Assembly: GCA_963682175.1 (NCBI GenBank)
Contig: OY821784.1
Span: 35,259,621-35,323,620, forward strand
Reading direction: 5' to 3'
Origin: Triglochin maritima
Taxonomy: Eukaryota > Streptophyta > Magnoliopsida > Alismatales > Juncaginaceae
Length of the DNA stretch: 64,000 bases
Shown: piece after piece, positions 31,820 to 43,665 of the stretch
Layout of the letters: the number at the start of each line of letters is the position of its first letter
Position numbering within the stretch: the first letter of the stretch is position 1
Made by a program: the position numbers and the translations under genes
The notes under the pieces: generated by a model
Told to the model about the DNA's origin: nothing
Seen by the model: the letters and a program-made list of their open reading frames with translations, nothing else
The model's database searches: none

Positions 31820-32254
31820 CCAGTTTACTTCTCATTTGTATTGTTTTTTCTCGATAACGTTTTGCAAAATTTGATGTTGGATGGTACGTTTTGCCTTTGA
31901 GATTGTCCCGAATTGGTCTTGTAAGCATTTATTTCATATGATGTAACATGTTGTTGTTTCTTTTGTAACATCCCGAGACAGCGGAAATTTAAAAATTCAT
32001 ACTCAAGACAATGGAACTCAATAATCAAAGACGAGACTGTTACTTCTCATAAAACAAATAGCGGTGCACCAAATTACATCAGAGTTTGTCAAAATGATAC
32101 ATGATTACAACAGAACAACAAAAGAAGATAAAACGTAATCATGTTGACCTCAGTGATCCGAGTAGAGGATCCGACTCCAAAATGCGCGCACCTGTCGATC
32201 ACCACCCTACTGGACCTACTGTGGTCCTGAAAAATATATAACAACAATGCCTGA

Positions 32255-32270
32255 GTTTCCAGAAGGAAAC
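32255..32270 (+). other. Conserved LTR hairpin, GTTTCC/GGAAAC
   Basis: GTTTCC-AGAA-GGAAAC is followed by CCCGTATGCC, matching the block at 3699-3726 with a paired stem change. Confidence 0.6.
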
Positions 32271-32631
32271 CCCGTATGCCAACTCACCTATATGCGTGCA
32301 TTACACAAATGAACCTATCATACTAGTAGGATGTCATGACATCAACAGAAAGGAAAACAGTTCCACCGAAGGGTAAAACAGGACATCAGTCCGACAGTCA
32401 ACATCGGGTCTCCCGAGGAGACCTACTGTAGGCACATGCAGTCTTACAGCACGCGACATCACACCCCCCACACGCGGCTACGCTACTCAAGGGTTCGGCA
32501 GGGAGCCTCTGTCACGCCTGCGGGCCGATAGAATACAGATCTGCAAATCTCTGTGGTCGGAGCCATGGGGACCAACGGGGCCGTCGCTCGGAAGGTATAA
32601 CAATACCATCTCGATAGGTGCCCAGTCGAGG

Positions 32632-32760
32632 AATCAACATAGCCGGAACAACCTCGGCCCAACAATCATCATCGCTGGCACAACCTCGGCGGCATCACCA
32701 GCACAACATCGGTGGTCCATCACAAACGTCCGGCACAACATCGGACAGATCCAGACCGAA
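32632..32760 (+). repeat. Degenerate minisatellite in LTR C
   Basis: Four to five units of about 25-32 bp share GGCACAACATCGG or GGCACAACCTCGG. The unit is unrelated to that of LTR B1 but lies at a comparable place in the LTR. Confidence 0.65.
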
Positions 32761-33143
32761 GTCTGCCAGGTCATCAGGCTCCACGAGCCGCAAACACCAA
32801 CCGCGCCGCTATAAAAGCAGGGCAACGACCTTCGTAGCCCGTAGGCCGGTAGTCACCTCACCCAACGCCAGTTGCGTGCCCGCACAACATCAAACATTGG
32901 GATCCGCGACCCCTCAGGCCTGTTATACTACAATGAGTCCAATCAATCCATCAACTTAGTCACGGTCCATACATGGAGGTGACGCGTCCCGAACACCCAC
33001 ACTTTTCCAAACGGCGGTCCCTGGGCAGGCACGCAAATCGCGCCCACCGTCACCTCTCGGCTCACGCACAAGGCGAGGACACGAGTTTCCGTGGACAAAG
33101 TTGGCATTCGAAAGGGAACCAGGAATTCTGTCCTGGGCCCAAA

Positions 33144-33621
33144 CGGTCGACCGGAAGAGGTGATTCGGTCGACCGGTTCCAGAAAGGAATCGGTCGACCG
33201 TACGCCTAACACGGTCTACCGCTACGCTCAAAACACAATCCCCAACGGTCGAACAAAGGTCTAAAACCGGTCGACCGAACGAGGTCAAAATCCAGAGTCT
33301 GGTCAACATCAAAATCAAACTATCGGTCGGCCGACTCAGGGGTCCCGGTCGACCGAAAACTAACAATACATCTTTTATATTATTTAAAACCATCGGTCGA
33401 CCGACTCAGGGGTCTCGGTCGACCGAAAACTTACAGGGTCAACCTATTATTCTACGTCATATAACGGTCGACCGAACGAAAACCAACGTCCGAACATCAT
33501 GCATAATAAACCAATAAACTTAAGTTCCGGTCGACCGAACACAAGGACCCGGTCGACCGAAACACAACAGACAGACAAAATACATGCATTCGGTCGACCG
33601 CCCGAAGGGCCCGGTCGACCG
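33144..33621 (+). promoter_or_regulatory. Paired-palindrome array, LTR C
   Basis: Twelve exact CGGTCGACCG sites begin at 33144, 33166, 33191, 33268, 33346, 33394, 33416, 33465, 33528, 33550, 33591 and 33612. Variants begin at 33212, 33246 and 33324. Start-to-start distances within pairs are 22 (33144/33166, 33246/33268, 33324/33346, 33394/33416, 33528/33550) or 21 (33191/33212, 33591/33612). Spacer bases differ between most pairs. This is the least decayed 22-bp array in the window. Confidence 0.92.
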
Positions 33622-34397
33622 TTGGTCGTCTTCAACCTCGCGCTAGCCAAGGTTTCTTCACCAAATCTCAATGTTGGAGAGGTCTCTGACCTCCTCCGAC
33701 CGACCAACACAACCCTCTCATGAGGGTTAACAATAAAACCACACTAGAGGGCGGCATACCTCAAAGAAACGACGAACCCGCCGGAGCCTCGCTCGCGCAC
33801 GTCGCCTCCAGAGATCACCTTGCGAGCTCGCCTCCTTGCACAACCTCCGCTAGATCCGCCTCCGCCTCCTCTGGTCGCCGTACAAGGAAAGGAATGAGAT
33901 GAGTGTAAGTGAGAGAGAGAGAGAGAACAAAACAATACATAAACCCAACCAACACCCTCTCTCCCACGCGCGCACAGTAACCGGCCTCCACTCCAGCACC
34001 CTACACCACCTATCTCCTCCTTCCCCATGCACACAACTGTGTTGCCTCCACTCCAACAGGTTTAACGTTGTAACATCTTTGCTTATTGATGTATTACTAT
34101 GTAATCATATTGGATTGTCTATTGAATTCTCTAATCCACTAATTTGCTCTTTACTAGTCTTATCACCATCACTATTTTTCATTTAGATTTGGATCCCGGA
34201 ATGTAACCGACTGAGAATGTGTCGTGGGCCCAAGAGATCGAATAAGACGACTTTCCGTGTAATGTCATGCACCCAGAACTGAGTTTTAGTGACAGTCTTT
34301 ACCAACATTAGACAAGCAACTTCTATCTGGCCACCTCTGATTATGGAGAGGGAAATGTTGGCGTTCAGGGGCAGAACTAGGATTTGAGTCTTGGGAG

Positions 34398-34617
34398 TAG
34401 GGGTGAGCACCGGTCCGGAACCGGACCGGACCCGGACCATCTCCGAGGTCCGGACCAAACTCGGACCGGACCGGATTTTTATTATTAAAATTTGAGTTTT
34501 GGACCGGTTTTGGATCGGACCGAAACCCAAACAATCTTCGGGGCCCGGACCGAAGACCGAACCCGTCGGATCCGGACCATAACCCGGACCGATTGGTCTG
34601 GTCTTTGCTCTACCCTA
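34398..34617. mobile_element. Small hAT MITE rich in CCGGACC
   Basis: The ends are TAGGGGTGAGCACCGG and GGTCTTTGCTCTACCCTA. Flanks CTTGGGAG and CCTGGGAG match at 7 of 8. The interior is packed with CCGGACC words. The sequence at 49251-49400 is of the same kind. Confidence 0.8.
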
Positions 34618-34899
34618 CCTGGGAGAGCTGAAGTCAAACATATATTATAATTTGTGTGCGTCCTATAAGGCCTTGGTGGTAGGCCTGGGTACCTGGCCCG
34701 TAGGCTATTTGTGCCAGGTCGGGGGGACCAATACAATAGGCAGGTCCGACGGGTCTAGTAGGGTCGGGCTGGTTTTGTTGGGTTCAGGTTATTTTCTATT
34801 GGGTTTGCGGGTCTTTTTATCCGTATCAGATATATTCAGATAAAACTAACTTACAAAGATTAAATTAAAAACACTATGAGATTAAGATTTTAACAAAAA

Positions 34900-35352
34900 A
34901 ATCTGTTCATCGACGTTATTGCCTCACTGACTATAAATACTAGAACACAATTTCCTAAATTCTTTATATATATTATTACTACCTAGAAGCAAAATAGCAT
35001 ATCTAACGTTTTGTAAATATGATTTAATTATTTCAAGTTCATTTTGTACAAGTAAGTTTAAAACACGACAAACACAACTAACATGAAATAATAAGGTTTC
35101 ATCTAAGGGTTGATTATATAAATTTTTAAGTAATTTTATTGTTGTAGAGTTATTAGTAACATGGTCAAAAGAAATTGTACAAATTTTATTTTCTATTGAT
35201 GCAAAAATTGTTTGTGAGAGTGCAAAATTGGTGCAAATATCTTATTGGTGATATATAATCGTAGTAGTGTGTGAGTACAAAAATGGTGCAAAAAACAATT
35301 TGTTTATGTAAAACCCATGAGTTATCTAAAAAATGAGCAATTACGCAACTAC
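34900..35352 (-). pseudogene. hAT transposase pseudogene, C-terminal portion
   Basis: Minus-strand reading gives CVIAHFLDNSWVLHKQI at 35350-35290. After a frameshift it gives KICTISFDHVTNNSTT, then LLFHVSCVCRVLNLLVQNEL, then YLQNVRYAILLLGS. These match the core of Ac/Tag1-type hAT transposases (the TAHFID..W block, then FHVRCACHILNL). Frameshifts and stops show it is dead. The coding sequence is cut at ACTAC by a solo LTR and resumes at 43970. Confidence 0.75.
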
Positions 35353-36022
35353 TGTGGGGATCGTAAGTGGCCCTCTAGTGATCGTAATTAACTAAAGTGC
35401 GGAATTAAAACTTAATTACGAAACTAACAACTAATCATGCAAGGGTTAGATGAGAGTTAGAGAACTTGCAAACCACGTTGTAGTCGACGCCCAATGTAAC
35501 GAGGTTCGGCACCCTCTCCGGGTCCTAGTCCTCACTCACAAGCCCCGCTCGTCCCTCGAGCCTCGCTTGTGGTTTCCACTATCCGATCTCCGTTACCGGG
35601 CCGAGATCAACGCCTTTACAAACAACGAGCCTCGCGAACACCCTCGCCTCGCCCGTGTCTCCTCTCACAACCCGAGAGGGAGCTTCCCCGAAGCTATTAC
35701 AACTCTTGTGATTTGGATGACGGAATGAATCACACTTCTTGCTAATGACACTCTAACTTTGAGCACACTTGGATTATGATATGGATCTAGGAATACAAGT
35801 GGTGAAGTTTTGTCTTGAGTGTGTAGGATTTGAGCTTTGAAGGTTTGGAAAAGATAGCACAAGGATAGTTGATGTTTGGAGAGTGTAGTGCTTGTTGTTG
35901 TGCTTCTAATGAGGTCCTTATATAGGCTTCAAAGCTCTTAGAGCCGTTGGGGAGTGGGTGAGAAAGTTGACCCATGAAATGTGATGATGTGACAAAAATT
36001 CGGGTAGAATTTGCACGCTCTT

Positions 36023-36480
36023 CGGTAGACCGTTAACCTAACGGATTACCGAAGATGGTCTTTTCGGTTTACCGAATTCTATTCGGTGAACCGCTCACTC
36101 AACTCCAGTAGCTCTCTAACTAGCAACCCTAATACTATTCGGTTTACCGAAACCTATTCGGTTAACCGTTCCAAACTGGACAATAAGATTGGTAGGGTTC
36201 TGTTAATGCTAGGTTCGGTTGACCGTCTATACTTCGGTATACCGAAGTTAGCGCAGGTTTTGCGCTGACAATGCGTGGGAAATTGTTTTACCAATAACGG
36301 TCAAGTTAAATAGCCGTTGGGCTCCTAAAGCAATATGATTCGGTTGACCGAATGAAGTTCGGTGTTCCGAATATGGATAAGTCAATTGGGCTTTAGGTCA
36401 AGATTTAAATACGACCGTTGGAGCAAAGTCCAAAACCGGTCCAGGCTAATTCGGTCTACCGAAGGTGGTTCGGTATACCG
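36023..36480 (-). promoter_or_regulatory. 19-bp paired-palindrome array, interrupted LTR A (part 1)
   Basis: CGGTNNACCG-type sites occur as pairs with starts exactly 19 bp apart: 36023/36042, 36065/36084, 36140/36159, 36216/36235, 36341/36360 and 36452/36471. The central two bases vary (AG, TT, GA, TA, TG, CT) while CGGT and ACCG halves are largely kept. Most sites extend to TTCGGTNNACCGAA. Confidence 0.92.
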
Positions 36481-37662
36481 AGGTGGTTATGAAGGGAATG
36501 TGTTCTAAAAGTTTTACTTTTAAATGTCAATTATTATGAATTGGATGAGAAATCATTTTGTTCCTTGCTTATGTTATTCGTCTTTTAGAAGTGTTAAGGA
36601 AGAGGCTCTTGGTCCTTAATCGTAGAGCTCTAAAAGATATTGGTTTACATAAAACAAAACATATTCGCAATCATGGTAATTAACATGAAACATTAATTAC
36701 CGAGTTAAGATTGTCGTGTTGGTCATAGATCATTGTAGCTCTACAAGTGAGTGACAACACGGGTACACAAAAGAGGAAAATATTACTTTTGTATACTAAA
36801 TAGACCTAATAAGTAAAATATTATAGAAATGTGTTTCTGTGTCATTAATATTTTACTGTGTCTTTTGGTCCTTTGATATGAGACTTATATCTAATCACTT
36901 AAGGAATACTTAATTAGATCAGTGTCTTGAACTATCGATCAGTGTAGTGTAAATGCATTGGTTGGTTAAGTACAACTTTTGTTGGAGAAGATAGTTAGTC
37001 AAAAGACTATCATTGCCCCTCTTAATTGAGTGATGATATTAGTGGGCCCCTTGATAAAGCAAAGTTATAATGTGCACAATGTGATTTGAGTTAAATCACA
37101 TATTTATAACTAGCTTAAAGAGATCAAGAAATGAATACTAATACAAAGATGACACAATACTACTTTGTGTGTATTCTTAATATCATGAGGCAAGGGACGG
37201 ACACAAGTGGTGCACTCCATCACTAATTGGATCGGGTTTTGGTTCGAGTGGAATTAAGACATCTAACTAATTGGGAGCTATAATGTGTAGCTAGATACTG
37301 CTTATAGCTTGTGATATTAAGCTCTTAATATCACTGCCAACTTAGTTTAGATCCTCCCATAGGTCACACCACAAAACTGGGAAACAAGAAATGGAGATTT
37401 TGAGTTCATAGGATGTGTCGGGTCTCATGTAGAAAATATGACACATGGGGTGAACAAGCAAAATCAAAATTATGTTGTGATTTATAACATAATTAGAATC
37501 TAAATTAAATTCATATGTGATGTAAATATTATGGGGTGTAATGTATTATCATTACATAGGATAATATGTTACATAAGTTGTGAATTTATTACTAATCCCG
37601 ACATGTCAAATTTTGTAGGGGTTAAACCGAAATTTGACAAGTCTGCATGCACTGTGCAAAAA

Positions 37663-37888
37663 CGGTCGAACGCTAGACCATAAACGGTCGACCGAATGTT
37701 TTGAGGTCGACCGTAATATTGCACGGTCGACCGGATGTGTGTACATCGTAACAGAGATTTCGTTTGCTCGTTTTCGGTCGACCGAATTTATCGGTCGGTC
37801 GACCGAATATTGTGATGAAATATTTTAATGTTGCGAACGGTCGACCGAGTGTCTAAACGGTCGACCGGACCTCGCACACGGTCGACCG
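37663..37888 (+). promoter_or_regulatory. Palindrome array in the Copia 5' LTR
   Basis: Exact CGGTCGACCG sites start at 37685, 37724, 37775, 37796, 37838, 37858 and 37879. Variants start at 37663 and 37704. Neighbour distances are 22, 19, 20, 51, 21, 42, 20 and 21 bp, so most are near one or two multiples of 21. The array ends about 180 bp upstream of the TATA box. Confidence 0.92.
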
Positions 37889-38067
37889 GTCAGACGGTTT
37901 TATGCAGAATTAATTTAAGAATTAATTAGATCATGCATGAAATTGGTCCATAATTGATTTAATTCGTGGCTAAGATTATTTATTAATAAATAATGGATGG
38001 TTAGATGGAATTTTGCATGGAATCATGGGCAAGAGGTTGCACATGAATATGTAATTTGGAGAGAACC

Positions 38068-38075
38068 TATAAATA
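38068..38075 (+). promoter_or_regulatory. TATA box of the Copia 5' LTR
   Basis: TATAAATA in the context AACCTATAAATACAAGG. The same sequence is at 43090-43097 in the 3' LTR. Confidence 0.7.
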
Positions 38076-38539
38076 CAAGGTTATCTCATTACCTCCTTAA
38101 TTAATTCATTATTTTTCTTATGCAAAATCTTTCTCCATAATTCTCCACGAAATTACAGTAATTCTTAAGTTTAGTTTTAGTTCTTCAGAGGTCATCTTCT
38201 AAAGGGAACAAAAGAGGGGTTAGTAATTGGATTCTAAACCCTATTGGAGATCGAGAGGCTAGCTCGTCTCTCTCCAATCTTGTTTAGAGTTTGGTGAAAT
38301 CTCGGAGGCATCCGGCGCAGCAATAATCATCCCCAACGTCTCCGAATATTCAAGAAGTTTTAGAGAACTTCTAGGTATGAATTTCGGAGCCCCATGTTTG
38401 TTTTAATAAAAGTTTTAAAACTAGTTATTGAAACAAACCGATGCATGCATGAAACAAATTACAGAAAATTGAAAATTGATCCTTATTATACATAAAATTC
38501 CGAAAATGTATATGTATAATTAAACATGAAATCCTACAG

Positions 38540-38551
38540 TGGTATCAGAGC
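38540..38551 (+). other. Primer-binding site, initiator Met tRNA
   Basis: TGGTATCAGAGC begins one base after the LTR end. It is the usual plant Copia primer-binding site and fixes the LTR boundary and orientation. Confidence 0.95.
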
Positions 38552-40045
38552 TTAGGGTTCAATTTTCTCATGATTTATGCCTGTAAACAAATCTAGTTTA
38601 CCATGTAGGGTTTAAACAATTCGTTTTACCGGTTTTTCGGTCTTTAAATGTTTTGTTGAAATAATTCTTTATAATAATTCGTTTTAAATGTTTTGAATGT
38701 TTAAAAAATGACATGTAATTACTAGAATTATGATTTAGACATAAGTCTAACTTGCAATAATTTCGTTTTAAGTATAAACGATTATTTTGTAAGAGAATCA
38801 ACAAAACCGAAAAACTGCGATTCATCTTTCCATTGGAAATTGGATGGACAACGGTTCATAATTAATTTGTGAACTATGGATGCATGAAAAATGTTTTTAA
38901 TGGATTTCAAAATGTTTTTCAAAGAATTGTTTGGGATTCTAGATGCTTGATAAACTAGGTTGGATAGTTTATAGCGATATTGCGTGCATGGATGCTCGAG
39001 TTGTTTTGCAGGAATTATGAGTTTGTATGTTCCAAATCAGCAGCTATGAATGTTTATAATTGTTATAATACAGGGGCTTATGTATGTAAAAGCCAAATTC
39101 TCTATTTCCATCTTTTAGATAAATTGCATATGCATATGAGAGGTTTTTACATAGGACTTGCACTAGTCGGTTTTTTATCAAATGTGAGGGGCATGTTTAT
39201 TTTCTGTAAAATCTACATCTCCGGTGCAAGAGGAAGTCGCCGCTGTAGCGCATCGATCGAGGATCGAGGATCGGGGATCAAGGATCAAGGATCGAAGGGA
39301 ACATATAAACTCACACGATGTGGATTGTGTGAATGTTTAATTTCTGTTTTTTAATTTCTGCTATGCATGTGATGAATGTGGTGAATGTTAGGATGTGTAT
39401 GAATATTAATATGCATGATAACCTAAAATTCTACATCACATGTTAAATTGTCCAACAAAAATTAAGAATAAATTTCCTTCTTATTTTCATCCACTAGCAG
39501 CCATTGATCGAGGGATACTCTGCTCGCCCTTAGCGGGAGATAACTCCCTCCATCTTTGGGAATAGTGGGAGATATAAAGGTTGTCTGTTGTTGTGCCACA
39601 ATTAAATATATGAGGTGTCTTTCACCCTAGTGAACCCCAAGTATGTTTAGTTGTGAATACAATGGATAAACGTATCTCGTATCAAATGAAAATAAGTTTT
39701 CTTAACATTACCTAGAGCCCTCGTTCGGTTTTGGGAAAAAGTTTTTCTTAGGAGGATAGGTCGTATTCCCTCATAATTAAAACGACAAGAGTCACAAGAG
39801 TTTGAAGATGCTAAATGTTGCTAAAATTCAAAAAAGTTGTGATTAGAAAATGTTTTCTTACCTTGATATTGTAATGTATTCGATAGCCCTTAGCTAGTCT
39901 ATATTACAATTGATGGGATCTTGGATTGTTGCATTTATGGGCAAGATTTTTATTTGCAACATTTGCATTTATATTTGATATATGTATGCATGTGTATTAA
40001 AACATAAAATTGACATTAAAATCCTGTATAATTTATTTTGTAGAA
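38552..40045 (+). other. Untranslated Copia leader, about 1.5 kb
   Basis: No coding sequence was recognised between the primer-binding site and gag. A short repeat of GATCGAGGATC-like words lies at about 39252-39297. Confidence 0.6.
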
Positions 40046-41017
40046 ATGTCTAATATCCAACCTATTATGCGATCTATGATCGAAAAGAATCCTTTGCAAA
40101 ATGATGGCTCAAACTTCATGAAATGGCAACTCAATCTTAATATCGTGTTGAGGTTTGAAAAACTATCTCATATTTTGGACGGTGAAATCCCAAAATTGAA
40201 TGAGATGACAACCGATAATGAGAAAGAGGCAATAGCCAAGTGAGAAGACCAAGAGAACCAAGTTCACGGTCTAAAGTTGGCATCCATGGGTGACTCGCTT
40301 CAAGCGAAATACTTGGATTCAAAACCCAAGAAGACCATGGAAGCTTTAACAAAGATGTTCATGGATAGTGCCCGGAAGGAGCGCTATAAGACCACCATCG
40401 CACTCACAAGGTGCCATATGGCGGAGGGAACATCGGTGTCCATGCATTTTCTCACGATGCAAGGATACCTTGAGAAATTGTCGAAGTTCTCTTCTCCAAT
40501 GCCCAATGACATTGCCGAAGATCTGATTCTTTGCTCTCTAGCCCCATCCTTCAAGGACTTTGTGATGCACTATCATGTGCGTGAAAAAGGGGTGAGTCTT
40601 GAGGAGCTTCACAACGCTCTCAAAACGGCATAAGTTGACATGGGCAAGGGTCGGGACAATCACGTCCTAGCCGTCCATGAGAATAGGAAAAAGATCAACA
40701 AAGGTAAAGGCAAATTTACCAAAGATACGTCAATCGAGAGCAAGGGAGTAGGAGGTGCTCAAAGGAGTGCCTCAAGGGGGAAATCTTTGAAATCTCCAAC
40801 TCCCAACACGGAGTGCTTTCACTGCGGTGAAAAGGAACACATCCGACCTAATTGCCCCAAATACAAGGAAAACCTTGAAAATGGGATGATTGAACGTAGG
40901 CGCCCGAGAAACGCCATAGATATGTTTGTTATTGAGATAAATTTAATCACCTCTGTCCTTGATTTGGTAATTGTTACCAGATCTTATGCTCACATAATTT
41001 TGATGTGCGGTTGTTGA
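40046..41017 (+). pseudogene. Copia gag, two in-frame stops
   Basis: The frame starts MSNIQPIMRSMIEKNPL and shows the gag block NFMKWQLNLNIVLRFEKL. A TGA at 40241 and a TAA at 40631 interrupt one continuous frame. Downstream it reads VSMHFLTMQGYLEKLSKF and SLEELHNALKTA. The zinc knuckle C-FH-C-GEKE-H-IRPN-C is intact near residue 260. Gag forms the virus-like particle that packages element RNA. The stops make this copy non-functional. Confidence 0.88.
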
Positions 41018-42054
41018 AGGATAGGAAGGAACTCGTGAAGAACGAGATGATATTGAAGATTGGAAATAGTACAAGCATCGCTGCGATTGTACAAAATTTT
41101 ATGGAACTTCAATAGTCTAGTGATTTAAATTTATGCTTTGAAGAATGTTTGTTATGTACCTTCGATTAGCAAGAACTATTCTGTATCATGTTTTGGACAT
41201 GGATAACTTAATATATATTTTTAATTATTGCTTGTCTATATCGAAGAATGGAATTCTCTATGCAAATACATTCGCATAGAATGATTTCTATTTGCTTGAA
41301 ATAAATAATAAACAAACTCAAACAAACAATAACAAAAGGAACTAAGATAACTCACGTAGATGATACAATCTTGTAGCACTATCGGATTGATCAAATAAAT
41401 GACCAAGAGACCTTTCAAGAAGAAAGGAACGAAAATGAATAACTAATTGGATATGATACATTCTAATGTATGTGGTCCGATAAGTACAAGTGCAAGGGAC
41501 GTTTAAGGTACTTCATTTTGTTCACGGACAACTATAGTCATTATGGTTATATTTGTCTAATGGGAAGCAAAAGTGAATTCTTTGACAAGTTCAAGGAATT
41601 CGAGGATGAAGTAGTGAACCGACTCAACAAGAATATCGAGTCTCTATGAAAGGTTCGTAGGGGTGAGTGCTTAGGATACCTAATTTGACTTATTCCTAAA
41701 GTAGGAACATGATATTGCTCGACATGGTTCGATCAATAAGTCAATCTAAATTGCCTATTTACTTTTGGAATTATGCACTACAAATAATGACAAACACACT
41801 AAATAATGTTCCATCCAAATCCGTGGAGAAAATGTCTTGTGAGCTATGGAGTTGAAAGACACCTAAGCTCGATTTTCTCAAGATTTGGGGTTGTGAGGTA
41901 TACATCAAGAAATTGATGTCGACCAAGCTTAAACCAAAAGCGGATAAGTGCTTCTTTATAGGTTGTCCTCGTGTGACAAGAGGATACTACTTTTGGTATA
42001 TCACCTCCAATCGAAAGATTGTAGAGAGAGATATGGTTTTTCTGGAATTTCTGG
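41018..42054 (+). pseudogene. Copia pol fragments (pre-integrase and integrase)
   Basis: Readable pieces, in different frames with several stops, include KNEMILKIGNSTSIAAI (pre-integrase region) and RYFILFTDNYSHYGYICLM (integrase core). They also include FFDKFKEFEDEVVNRLNKNI and, before the 3' LTR, YYFWYITSNRKI-like sequence across 41985-42010. Reverse transcriptase and RNase H are missing. The break to the LTR is at AAAGCAAAG, a word also present inside the 5' LTR. Confidence 0.8.
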
Positions 42055-43560
42055 AAAGCAAAGTTATAATGTGCACAATGTGATTTGAGTTAAATCACAT
42101 ATTTATAACTAGCTTAAAGAGATCAAGAAATGAATACTAATACAAAGATGACACAATACTACTTTGTGAGTATTCTTAATATCATGAGGCAAGGGACGGA
42201 CACAAGTGGTGCACTCCATCACTAATTGGATCGGGTTTTGGTTCGAGTGGAATTAAGACATCTAACTAATTGGGAGTTATAATGTGTAGCTAGATACCGC
42301 TTATAGCTTGTGATATTAAGCTCTTAATATCACTGCCAACTTAGTTTAGATCCTCCCATAGGTCACACCACAAAACTGGGAAACAAGAAATGGGGATTTT
42401 GAGTTCATAGGATGTGTCGGGTCTCATGTAGAAAATATGACACATGGGGTGAACAAGCAAAATCAAAATTATGTTGTGATTTATAACATAATTAGAATCT
42501 AAATTAAATTCATATGTGATGTAAATATTATGGGGTGTAATGTATTATCATTACATAGGATAATATGTTACATAAGTTGTGAATTTATTACTAATCCCGA
42601 CATGTCAAATTTTGTAGGGGTTAAACCGAAATTTGACAAGTCTGCATGCACTGTGCAAAACGGTCGAACGCTAGACCATAAACGGTCGACCGAATGTTTC
42701 GAGGTCGACCGCAATATTGCACGGTCGACCGGATGTGTGTACATCGTAACAGGGATTTCGTCTGTTCGTTTTCGGTCGACCGAATTTATCGGTCGGTCGA
42801 CCGAATATTGTGATGAAATATTTTAATGTTGCGAACGGTCGACCAAGTGTCTAAACGGTCGACCAAAACCAGGTCTAAACGGTCGACCAGACCTCGCACG
42901 CGGTCGACCGGTCAGACGGTTTTATGCAGAATTAATTTAAGAATTAATTAGATCATGCATGGAATTGGTCCATAATTGATTTAATTCGTGGCTAAGATTA
43001 TTTATTAATAAATAATGGATGGTTAGATGGAATTTTGCATGGAATCATGGGCAAGAGGTTGCACATGAATATGTAATTTGGAGAGAACCTATAAATACAA
43101 GGTTATCTCATTACCTCCTTAATTAATTCATTATTTTTCTTATGCAAAATCTTTCTCCATAATTCTCCACGAAATTACAGTAATTCTTAAGTTTAGTTTT
43201 AGTTCTTCAGAGGTCATCTTCTAAAGGGAACTAAAGAGGGGTTAGTAATTGGATTCTAAATCCTATTGGAGATCGAGAGGCTAGCTCGTCTCTCTTCAAT
43301 CTTGTTTAGAGTTTGGTGAAATCTCGGAGGCATCCGGCGCAGCAATAAGCATCCCCAACGTCTCCGAATCTTCAAGAAGTTTTAGAGAACTTCTAGGTAT
43401 GAATTTCGGAGCCCCATGTTTGTTTTAATAAAAGTTTTAAAACTAGTTATTGAAACAAACCGATGCATGCATGAAACAAATTATAGAAAATTGAAAATTG
43501 ATCCTTATTATACATAAAATTCCGAAAATATATATGTATAATTAAACATGAAATCCTACA
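42055..43560 (+). repeat. Truncated 3' LTR of the Copia element
   Basis: It corresponds to 37056-38538 of the 5' LTR and ends with the same ATCCTACA. The first 566 bp are lost. It carries one extra palindrome unit compared with the 5' LTR. Confidence 0.9.
42661..42910 (+). promoter_or_regulatory. Palindrome array in the Copia 3' LTR
   Basis: It is collinear with the array at 37663-37888 but has an additional unit near 42856-42880. Three sites (42836, 42856 and 42880) read CGGTCGACCA, a G-to-A change at the terminal CpG. Confidence 0.88.
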
Positions 43561-43593
43561 GGTTATTTCAGGGAACACGTAAAGGATTCTACA

Positions 43594-43665
43594 CGGTTGA
43601 CCGCAAGGTGTTCGGTGGACCGAACTCTACATGTTTCGGTTTACCGAGAGGGGTTCGGTTAACCC
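43594..43665 (-). promoter_or_regulatory. 19-bp paired-palindrome array, interrupted LTR A (part 2)
   Basis: Pairs begin at 43594/43613 and 43637/43656, again exactly 19 bp apart. This is the continuation of the array cut by the Copia insertion. Confidence 0.9.

Larger units (their letters stand above)
31964..34075 (+). mobile_element. Solo LTR, Tekay-like, with a palindrome array (copy C)
   Basis: It starts TGTAACATCCCGAGACAGCGG and ends AACGTTGTAACA. Perfect 5-bp duplications TCTTT lie at 31959-31963 and 34076-34080. There is no internal region. Order along the sense strand: hairpin block 32255, minisatellite 32632-32760, palindrome array 33144-33621. Confidence 0.88.
36490..38538 (+). repeat. 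5' LTR of the Copia element
   Basis: The LTR is 2049 bp, with TG...CA ends and a palindrome array at 37663-37888. A TATA box follows at 38068. The part from 37056 onward aligns with the 3' LTR with roughly 20-25 substitutions by hand count. Confidence 0.9.
36490..43560 (+). mobile_element. Decayed Ty1/Copia retrotransposon
   Basis: The 5' LTR (36490-38538) begins TGAAGGGAATG and ends ATCCTACA. An initiator-Met tRNA primer-binding site follows. A broken gag, fragments of pol and a truncated 3' LTR ending at 43560 complete it. GGTTA duplications lie at 36485-36489 and 43561-43565. A deletion removed the end of pol (reverse transcriptase and RNase H), the polypurine tract and the first 566 bp of the 3' LTR. 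It cannot transpose by itself. Confidence 0.92.

Noticed and set aside
41236..41418. 60-codon minus-strand frame
   Set aside because: It is antisense to the degraded Copia pol region.
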